Source of the DNA: Plotosus lineatus
Lineage: Eukaryota > Chordata > Actinopteri > Siluriformes > Plotosidae
NCBI GenBank assembly: GCA_024760905.1
Contig: CM045750.1
Span: forward strand, 19,544,419 to 19,608,418
DNA: 64,000 nucleotides
Reading direction: 5' to 3'
The position numbers and the translations under genes were made by a program. The notes below the pieces were generated by a model. It saw only the letters and a list, made by a program, of their open reading frames with translations. It was not told the DNA's origin and ran no database searches. Of this stretch, positions 55,885 to 64,000 are shown in pieces (position 1 is the stretch's first letter; each line of letters starts with the position of its first letter).

Positions 55885-56261
55885 TTTCTGCATGTTCTTA
55901 ACTGCTTAAACCTAATTCGGGTAGTGTGGAGGCTGGCAGCCATTTTAGATGATTCTGGGTTAAGACAGATTATACCCTGGACAGCTCACCAGACCATCAC
56001 AGGACACAAACACTCTGATAGAAATCCAGTGGCCTACTGTTTACAAATAGCATCAATAGTTCTTTTACATGCCTTTTACCATAGACAGTGCAAGACATGG
56101 CTGGTCATTAGCTGCACTGGGGATGGGGGTGGTGGTGGTGGTGGTGGTGGTGGGGTGGGGGGGTGGGGGCATGACAGTGACAACTTTGTTATAGTGGGGG
56201 TTTAATCCACAACCTTCGGATCAGTAAACCAGGAACCTACCACCGGGACACCACTCCCCCA
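55885..56261 (-). mobile_element. SINE-A1, inverted partner with (GGT)n expansion
   Basis: Minus strand: head, decayed B box (gtggattaaacccccac), body and tail 1. A (GGT)n/G-rich block at 56127-56168 again sits at the 'gtccccccagtg' position. It faces the preceding copy tail-to-tail across about 75 bp of A/T-rich sequence. Confidence 0.83.
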
Positions 56262-56637
56262 TGTATATGGTTATTGCTTATTCTTGACAGAAGATCTCTT
56301 GAATATTACACCCAGCTCTCGTTAAAATGAATGATCGAAAAAATATATTGAGCATAAGATGAAATGTGCCACTGAGATATCTTTACATCGGCAGCAACGT
56401 ACGCTTGTGCGACATGTACATTAATCTCTCAGCATCAATAACTGCAATTCTATGACAAGCAAAAAGTGAGATGGCAGGCAATGATATCAGCTGTTTAAAT
56501 TCTCAGGAAAGTGTTTGTATCCCTGAGCAGGGACTCTTATCGGGTGCTACCAACTGGCGCCAGTTGGACCCAAGTCTCACACAGGCAGGGTCGAGACTCC
56601 CTTAAGAGGGAGAATTGTACTACAACCCACTACCTAC

Positions 56638-56639
<2 letters not shown>
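56262..56639. other. low-copy non-coding sequence
   Basis: Nothing recognised. Confidence 0.5.

Positions 56640-56695
<56 letters not shown>
56640..56695. repeat. (CA)n microsatellite
   Basis: About 28 CA units. Confidence 0.96.
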
Positions 56696-56701
<6 letters not shown>

Positions 56702-56908
56702 TTGTACAGTGTGTACAGTGGTACTTCAACTTACAAGCATCCCTTATATCGGATTTTCCTTGATATGAGCTTCGATCTCACCAAAAAACCCACCCCATCC
56801 AACAAGCAAATTTTCAATTTACGAACTTTGCTGGGGAAATGGCTTTACCTGGTTGATTGGCCTTGTATTCTCCCCCAAGTATTCCTCTGCACTCCGAGAA
56901 TGCCTTGT

Positions 56909-56970
56909 GCAGTGCTTCTCAATTATTTTCTGTGCTGCCCCCCATAGGAAGAAAAAAAAAATCACCCCGC
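56909..56970 (+). mobile_element. hAT-like terminus inside the Tigger element
   Basis: cagtgcttctcaattatttt followed by ctgtgctgccccccatagga is the usual start of a fish hAT family (CAGTGCTTCTCAA ends, then a cgcccccc block). I could not find its other end. Confidence 0.45.
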
Positions 56971-57301
56971 GTGCAAATATAAATAGTGTTTATTGCACGT
57001 CATATTGTTTGCTCGGTGCTTTTTCCCCAACACCATAGGGGACACAGTGAGAGCACCACTGCCACCTAGTGTACAGGTTGCACAATCACACCTCAAGCTG
57101 GTCCATCAGTATGTTATAAAAGAATGTTGCTCTGAAGGGTCTTACTCATCAATTAGCCTCATATTCTTCCATGCTCCTTTCCGCATCAGCATTTTTAGTG
57201 TGCACATGCACAAAAGCTTTTTTTTTCTGTGGTTCATATTTTGAGACTTTTTTTCCTCTAATTTTTTGTCGTGCATATCCTACTGTTTCTAAGATTGGTT
57301 G

Positions 57302-57390
57302 TAAAAAGCTGGCTGAGGTACTCAAGGGGAGAAAATTTATCTCCCTTGAAACGAAGCTTGAAATCATAGCTAAACATGAAAAATATAAAT
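57302..57390 (+). pseudogene. pogo/Tigger transposase N-terminal relic
   Basis: Reads KKLAEVLKGRKFISLETKLE followed by IIAKHEKYK and a stop. The stretch FISLETKLEIIAKHEK is the first helix region of the pogo/CENP-B-type DNA-binding domain. Nothing further of the enzyme is visible. Confidence 0.72.
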
Positions 57391-57558
57391 AAAAAAATAA
57401 ATCGAAAGTAAAACAAAAATAGTAGTGTAAGTTAATGTTAAGTGCTATTCTTAGGTTCAGACCCACTTACTGTATTGTTTATTGACTTATTCTTCATTCT
57501 TGTTTTATTATTATTTATTGCTAATTACAGAATTAAAAATGTTACTGTCCATGTGTTA

Positions 57559-57908
57559 CTAGGTGCAGTGGTGGTCTAGTGGTATAGGGCTCTGGATCGC
57601 TGATCCAAAGGTTGGGGGTTCGAGTCCCACTCTCCACAAGGTTGTCACTGTCCCCCCAGTGCGGCTAACTGGGTTATCAAAGGCGGGCCATGTCTCTCAC
57701 TGTCTATGGTGAGAGGCATGTAAAAGAACCATTGCTGACTTTCGTAAAGAGTAGCTGCAAAGCCATCAGCGTGTTTCTGTCCCTTGCTACAAAGGGTTGT
57801 GACAGGAAGGGCATCCGACGTAAAAACCTCTGCCAAATGAAACGTGCGAATCAGATGATTCACTGTGGCGACTCCTGAGTAAAAGGGAAAAAGCCGAAAG
57901 GAAGACAG
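57559..57908 (+). mobile_element. SINE-A2, complete reference copy with 15-bp TSD
   Basis: Head (gtgcagtggtggtctagtgg), B box (aggttgggggttcgagtccc), body and full tail 2 (gggttgtgacaggaagggca, gaatcagatgattcactgtg, gcgactcctgagtaaaaggg, aaaaagccgaaaggaagaca). The flank actgtccatgtgtta at 57544-57558 recurs exactly at 57909-57923. It lies inside the Tigger element and so is younger. Confidence 0.96.
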
Positions 57909-58183
57909 ACTGTCCATGTGTTATTATTGTGAAATGTTTATTGTTACATGTTTATCTTAAATATATTACATCAAAAATACATATTTGCGTCAGGTTGTGT
58001 GAGTTTGGGAGGGTGTTGGAATGGATTGATTGGTTTTCTATTGTTTCCAATGGGAATTTTTCTTTCATCCAACGAATGTTTCCACTTACAAGCTCGTCCT
58101 CGGAACGGATACATTTCGTAAGTCAAAGTACCACTGAGTGTATGTATCTGTATATGTATAATTCACCATGTAAAGTAAAGAAT

Positions 58184-59214
<1,031 letters not shown>

Positions 59215-59321
59215 CTGAGGTAATTGAATTTTTGCACCAGGAGTGGCATAAATTCACCCAAGAGCAACACAAAAGACTTGTGGCAAGCATCCCACCATTA
59301 AAGAGCCTCTGGTTTTTGTAG
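59215..59321 (+). pseudogene. Tc1-type transposase C-terminal fragment
   Basis: Encodes AEVIEFLHQEWHKFTQEQHK followed by RLVASIPPLKSLWFL and a stop. The pattern QEWxxxTxExxxRLVxSIP is the usual end of fish Tc1 transposases, just before the R-x-x-AV motif. No terminal repeats could be found nearby, so it is an isolated remnant. Confidence 0.5.
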
Positions 59322-59545
59322 GCAAGAAAGTGATTTTAATTAACTAGAATGCGGGCAATGTACCAAACGTTACCTAATTTTAATTAATGAACTGCCTCTT
59401 GTGGTTATCGTATCCCCTCCCTCCATGTCTATTTATAGCCAATACTGAAGTTATCTTCTCTTACTCCCATTCCATTAAAAATTGTGAAATCAAATCTGCA
59501 GTTTAGAATTTTTTTATTTGAATGAAGCACAGTTCTCTACAGTTC
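59322..59545. other. low-copy sequence
   Basis: Contains repeated TTAATTAA-type motifs at 59336-59392 (gattttaattaactagaatg, ctaattttaattaatgaact). No gene. Confidence 0.4.
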
Positions 59546-60058
59546 TTCAGTTTCTTCGGCTTCAGTGCATCACGGGTTTTTAAAAAATATCCAGCCAAAA
59601 AATAAAAAAATTAAAAATAAGGAAATTAAGGTAAAATAGGGAAAAACTTAAGCAAAATTCCACAAAACAAGGACAATTATGAAAAAAAAAAAAATCCTCA
59701 AAAAACAAACAAACAAAAAACAAAAAAAAAAAAACAAAAAACAAAACAAAACAAACAAAAAAAAAAAACAACCCATCAAGACTACTTACATTTTCCGGTG
59801 AGGTGCACATTTGTGTGCACGCGCACACGTCTGTATGCGTGTGTGTTTATATTTTATTTATATCTTATGCATTATTTTCGAATGTTTAATTGTTATTATA
59901 AGCATTTGTAGCGTTCAATGTGTATTTATTGATATTATATACACATATACATGTACGTATACGTCAGTCAGGGGGGTCGACCCTACTTCGTGGAAATTGG
60001 TGTTCGCGGGGGGTGGTGGTCTTGATCTCCATTACCTGCGGAAAGTGTGGGATCCCTG
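59546..60058 (-). mobile_element. K8: K element, right terminus decayed
   Basis: Reversed: cttcagtgcatcacgggttt, aaataaggaaattaaggtaa, gtttaattgttattataagc and cggaaagtgtgggatccctg, followed by TA at 60059. The first ~20 bases of the low-coordinate end do not match. Confidence 0.78.
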
Positions 60059-60243
60059 TATTTCCAAACTGAATGTCAAAAATGTGTTTTGACCTTGAAC
60101 TCAACCCGCATTAACATTTACAAAGGCATACTATACAAAAGTGAAAAAAAAAAAAAAAAATGGGGGAAAAGACAACCAAAAAACAAAACGCGGAAAAAAT
60201 ACCATCTTATTTTCAGATGATAAAAGTAAGGTAACATTTGTTG
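60059..60243. other. low-copy sequence with an A-rich tract
   Basis: A-rich tract at about 60144-60200. Confidence 0.5.
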
Positions 60244-60554
60244 GGTTGTTTTTACACCCAGCCTAGTGGCTCATCACACCGGTGCTTATTCCAGGTTTCT
60301 GTCTAGTGAAGTGACCAGGAGTTAAATTTTTACTGGATGGGATGCTAATTCATCGCAGGTTACCTTACCAGTATTTATTGTATTTTATTTTATTTATTTT
60401 TTTACTGGTACCCATTTACACTGCTGGGTGAACAGAGGCACACTTGTGGTTAGGATCTTGCTCAGAGGTCTTCGCACAAAGTCTAACTGGGATTTGAACA
60501 CACAACCTCCTGATCATGAGCACAGCACCCTAACCACTACGCCACCGGCCCCAC
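60244..60554 (-). mobile_element. SINE-D, best copy of the head
   Basis: Minus strand: ggtggcgtagtggttagggt (A box), gatcaggaggttgtgtgttc followed by aaatcccag (B box), gcaagatcctaaccacaagt, gaaacctggaataagc and, further on, ggatgaattagcatcccatc-like text. It overlaps in content with the pieces at 30815-31440 and 34488-34702. Confidence 0.75.
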
Positions 60555-61241
60555 TTTTCCCAAAGATATTTAACAGAATTCAATTTCTTGTGATAAGATA
60601 AAAGAGTTCAATCATAGATCAAGTGATTACAGCACAGCTGGAAATAAAGTGCGCCTTCAAAAATTGCTAAGTAATGCTAAACAACATCACACAACCCGCA
60701 CATCCACACTTTATGGTAAAAGCCTTGACATTATGTGACTGCTGTACTGTATTTTTAAAAAAAAAAAAAATTGTTAAATAAATAATATAAGGCAGTTGTA
60801 TGGTTGTGTAACAAATGAAAACATACCAACAGCAGCCTCAAAAAACATATCAACCTATTTTATGCCTGAGACAGCAACCACATTTCTGTAGAACTGTCTG
60901 CCTTGTCATCAGTCAATCGGCTGACACAAAAGGGCATGTTTGAAGTCTGGATCTCCGAAGAGAACGCTGCTCACTTTCAGCCCCCCCACCCCAAATTTAG
61001 ATCGTTATCTCAATTCAGACCCTAACACTGTACAATCAAGGGAATTGTCTGGGTCAACTGCGTCCTGTACTGAATACTGGCTGAAGGGCAGCACTGTGTG
61101 ATGAATGCCAATTTACTACACATGTCCTTCCTCTTCACACTGTCCATGCAGAAGGAAAAAAAAAAAAAGAAAGAAAGAAAAAATATGCATCCAATGTCTT
61201 TCAAATCAGATGCAGGCTTTATTTTAGCTGATGTAGGCTAG
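60555..61241. other. low-copy non-coding sequence
   Basis: No gene recognised. A-rich tracts at 60756-60770 and 61152-61180. Confidence 0.5.
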
Positions 61242-61291
61242 AAAAGAAGAAGAAGAAGAAGAAGAAGAAGAAGAAGAAGAAGAAGAAGAAG
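61242..61291. repeat. (GAA)n microsatellite
   Basis: About 17 GAA units. Confidence 0.95.
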
Positions 61292-61643
61292 GTGGGTGGT
61301 CAGTTTTTGCAGTTATGGCCTTTGATAACAGGCAGTACAGTTGAAATATATTGAGAGAGAAGTTGCAGATCATCAGATCATGGCCTTTAGTGGACTGTGT
61401 GAAGAGACAATAACAGAAAAAGTGTAAACACGACTCGGTGTCTTGATGGACGTACTGAGGTGGGCTGTTTTGAATCATTGAGGCAAAACAGGTGGGTGAG
61501 TGTTTTCTTATGTAATATCTGCATAAAATTAGCATAGCGAGGTTTCAGAGATCTTGTTTTATAACTGGAAGAAATAGTATTTATGTATAAACGTATAAAG
61601 TGTACAGAAATGTAACTTCATCCACAGACACTCTTTCTCTTTT

Positions 61644-61645
<2 letters not shown>
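61292..61645. other. low-copy non-coding sequence
   Basis: Nothing recognised. Confidence 0.5.

Positions 61646-61727
<82 letters not shown>
61646..61727. repeat. (TA)n microsatellite
   Basis: About 41 TA units, ending at a SINE-A head. Confidence 0.96.
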
Positions 61728-61729
<2 letters not shown>

Positions 61730-61795
61730 AGGCAGTGGTGGTCTAGCTAACTGGGTTATCAAAGGCGGGCCATGTCTCTCACGGTCACGCTGATT
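61728..61795 (+). mobile_element. SINE-A remnant with internal deletion
   Basis: ggaggcagtggtggtctagc joins directly to taactgggttatcaaaggcg, skipping the B box and the first half of the body. It ends at cacgctgatttg. Confidence 0.75.
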
Positions 61796-61864
61796 TGAGT
61801 GCAGTTCCAGTCACAGATATGAACTGGGAATTATTGCTTACTGACTCTTTTACCAAGCCGCACA

Positions 61865-62178
61865 ATCCTACTTGTCTGGTGGTAGGAAGGCTGGAGCCTA
61901 TCTCAGCCAACACTGGGCTAAGACAGGGTACACCCTTAAGAGCTAGCCAGTCTATTGCAGGGCAACACACAGGCAACTAGGGGCAATTTAAAACAGTCTA
62001 TTAACCTAATGTGCATGTCTTTAGACTGGGAGAAGACACAGGAGTAGTCAGAGAAACCCCAAGCAAACACAGGTGAGCACACGAACTCGACACAGAAACA
62101 CCTGAGCATGGGCCTCAAAACCCAGGACCTTTGTGTTTTGGCACAGATGTGTTAATTGTTGCACCGCCATCCTGCCTC
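61865..62178 (-). mobile_element. SINE-B, full length
   Basis: Reverse-oriented: ggctggagcctatctcagcc (tail), aggcaactaggggcaattta, acctaatgtgcatgtcttta, cgacacagaaacacctgagc, a decayed B box, and gttgcaccgccatcctgcct (head). Confidence 0.8.
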
Positions 62179-63335
62179 TACTAATACTTCATTTATTTAT
62201 TTATAGAATACGTTGGTAGAGAAGTCGATCAAAATTTCGAACAAAAATAGAAATGGCAGGGGGGCAACAACAACAAAACCTTTATTTTCCATCCTCTTAT
62301 AACCTCACAGTAACCGCATAACCCTTTTCTTCTCCTGGTATTTGATTCGGTTTTCAACTGAAAAGAAAACTACAGTAAGTAAAATAACCATGGTGACCAT
62401 TGTGTAAATCTTCAAATACACAGCAGGCTGTTTGCATTTATCAAGTTAATATTGTTATGAAACTGTATATGAATATATCTCCAGTTCTGATCAGTAAAAC
62501 TTCTTGTTCATGGTGATTTTACGGCCGCTTTAATTGTCTCGGCGCTGTAATGCAAATAGCCGTTTTTCTCAGTTTAACTTTCTGCTTTTATTGAATCAAT
62601 CTTTTGCTCTGATGTGTGAAATTGGATATCTGCAGTTAGCTTATGATCAGTACTAACTGACTTGACTTAGTTTATCCCCAATGAATAACTTCGGGCATCA
62701 GGATAAGTTCCAGAAGTTCATGATACACTAATTTTGGGCTGTCTCGCCGCGTCTCGCTGTGTCTTGTAACTTTCATGCTGCGTTGAGAATTTTTCAGTTA
62801 ATATAATTGACATCATTGTATTCCTTTTGGTCATCAGCTTTATTTTGATGCACCGTTTATGCCGCTACGACCTGTAGTTATTGTGCTATGTTAGTTTATA
62901 GGTGTTGAAGAAAACACAAAATTCACTGCGTTCATAAAAATTTCAGAGCTTGCAGCTAGGTTACGTGAGCTGTCTTCACTGACGTCCGCTCTGACGTGAT
63001 TTAAACGCAAGCGCACTTCAGAGCAGTGCTTGCTGGGCTTGCTGGACTGTAACTCATACTGTACGGATGTGCTAGCTAGATTTGCTACCGACCTGGCAAG
63101 ACGGTACACTGTAAACTTATGAAGTTGGGTGTTTCCTTAACCTTGCGATGCAAAGAAAAAAAATCAGAAATGTGCTTTCACCATTCTACACTGATGAATC
63201 GACTGATCAGTAAAAAGGACTTTGTTCTTTCTGCGGAGATATTGGAATTCCGAGATGGTGTATGTCTGAACACCAATTCCGTACGTGCGTTGAGGACCAT
63301 TTATCGCCACCTGAACCGGGTGTTTAGTAGTCTAG

Positions 63336-63340
<5 letters not shown>
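62179..63340. other. low-copy sequence; possible conserved non-coding element
   Basis: The stretch 62440-62650 is free of simple repeats and carries a perfect POU octamer (atgcaaat, near 62552) next to a homeobox-type taatt. Further on, 62990-63000 has two tgacgt half-CRE motifs. No exon was recognised, and the 157-codon frame at 63119 runs straight into a TA array. Confidence 0.3.
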
Positions 63341-63584
<244 letters not shown>

Positions 63585-63629
63585 AAAAATAAAAGGACAG
63601 GACAAAGACTTTCTATTGAAACTCCATTT

Positions 63630-63684
63630 ATCACTACAGATCTGTTTCGAGGGGTGGTGAAACCATCCTCTCTCTTCAGGTGAT
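63630..63684 (-). ncRNA. type I hammerhead ribozyme, Penelope-like-element type
   Basis: The minus strand reads stem I (atcac), core CUGAAGA, stem II, core GAA, stem III (acag, 2-base loop, cugu), the cleavage triplet GUA, then gugau closing stem I. Positions on the + strand: stem I strands 63680-63684 and 63630-63634, CUGAAGA 63673-63679, GAA 63646-63648, stem III 63642-63645 and 63636-63639, cleavage just after the A paired to 63635. Every invariant core base is present; position 7, A here, is the tolerant one. Stem II closes with G-C, A-U, G-C pairs, one A-C mismatch, then more pairs and a UUC loop. A very short stem III is the form known from Penelope-like retroelements. The flanks (63590-63629) may be part of such an element, but no reverse transcriptase or GIY-YIG region is in the window. 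Confidence 0.8.
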
Positions 63685-63694
63685 TATAGAAGAA

Positions 63695-64000
<306 letters not shown>

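Larger units (their letters stand above)
56716..58136 (+). mobile_element. Tigger/pogo-like element with nested insertions
   Basis: The left end cagtggtacttcaacttaca (TA outside) and the right end, reversed as cagtggtactttgacttacg, are terminal inverted repeats of the vertebrate Tigger type. Next to the right end, tccaatgggaatttttcttt and cctcggaacggatacatttc are also typical. Inside lie a transposase relic (57302-57390), a hAT-like terminus (about 56909-56970) and a full SINE-A2 (57559-57908). Confidence 0.85.

Noticed and set aside
57645..57917. 90-codon minus-strand frame ([23 protein letters not shown]...), also seen at 20299-20610 and 52184-52534
   Set aside because: It recurs because it lies in SINE-A2 tail and body DNA; the frame is an accident of the repeat.
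62891..63109. Possible exon upstream of the (TA)n arrays
   Set aside because: Short frames in several phases and CRE-like motifs, but no recognisable domain or convincing splice sites.

Overview
This window looks like nuclear DNA from a fish, most likely a ray-finned fish. It is AT-rich, densely packed with dinucleotide microsatellites, and built almost entirely from nested transposable elements of types common in fish: tRNA-derived SINEs, 3' ends of non-LTR retrotransposons, Tc1-like, pogo/Tigger-like and hAT DNA transposons, and short inverted-repeat elements. I found no host protein-coding gene, rRNA or functional tRNA gene. Nearly all open reading frames are translations of (TA)n, (CA)n, (GA)n or (ATC)n arrays. 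The real coding traces are broken transposases and reverse transcriptases. Family names in this annotation (SINE-A1, K and so on) are my own labels, defined by comparing copies within the window.

The dominant repeat, SINE-A, has about 27 copies. Its tRNA-like head carries an A box (gtggcctagtggt) and a B box (ggttcaagcccc), followed by a shared body. Two different 3' tails follow that body. Tail 1 (SINE-A1) is shared with a second SINE, SINE-B. Tail 2 (SINE-A2) matches the 3' end of a non-LTR element that is itself present at 20.0 and 40.2-40.8 kb. Several copies have clean target-site duplications (TSDs), so both forms moved as units. One SINE-B head at 29.8 kb carries a third tail, resembling the Bov-B/RTE 3' end, also inside its own TSD.

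Layout: 0-5 kb holds a K element (a roughly 0.5 kb inverted-repeat element flanked by TA) with a nested SINE, then back-to-back SINE-A1 and SINE-A2. 5.6-6.5 kb holds an (ATC/ACC)n array and a LINE fragment with an internal inversion. 8-13.5 kb holds K elements and a Tigger-like remnant. 14-24.7 kb is SINE-rich, with a palindromic element at 17.4 kb and LINE pieces at 20 and 22.6-23.1 kb. 26.6-33.2 kb holds a K element, a decayed Tc1 on the minus strand, a hAT fold-back element and a short Tc1-like derivative. 34-42 kb holds a possible solo LTR, long microsatellites and a K element split by a LINE. 43.7-45.1 kb holds the best preserved gene relic, a Tc1 transposase with its DD34E residues intact but a broken N-terminal half. 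46.7-47.0 kb has promoter-like motifs. 47.9-48.8 kb is an L2/CR1-like LINE 3' end. 52-58.4 kb holds nested K and Tigger elements and a TA-cored palindrome. At 63.63-63.68 kb, between two long (TA)n arrays, the minus strand folds into a complete type I hammerhead ribozyme of the kind carried by Penelope-like elements. I consider this the most interesting object in the window.

The elements depend on each other rather than forming a pathway. SINEs borrow LINE 3' ends, internally deleted DNA transposons borrow transposases, and the nesting gives a relative order: K and Tigger elements are older than the SINE and LINE copies inserted into them.
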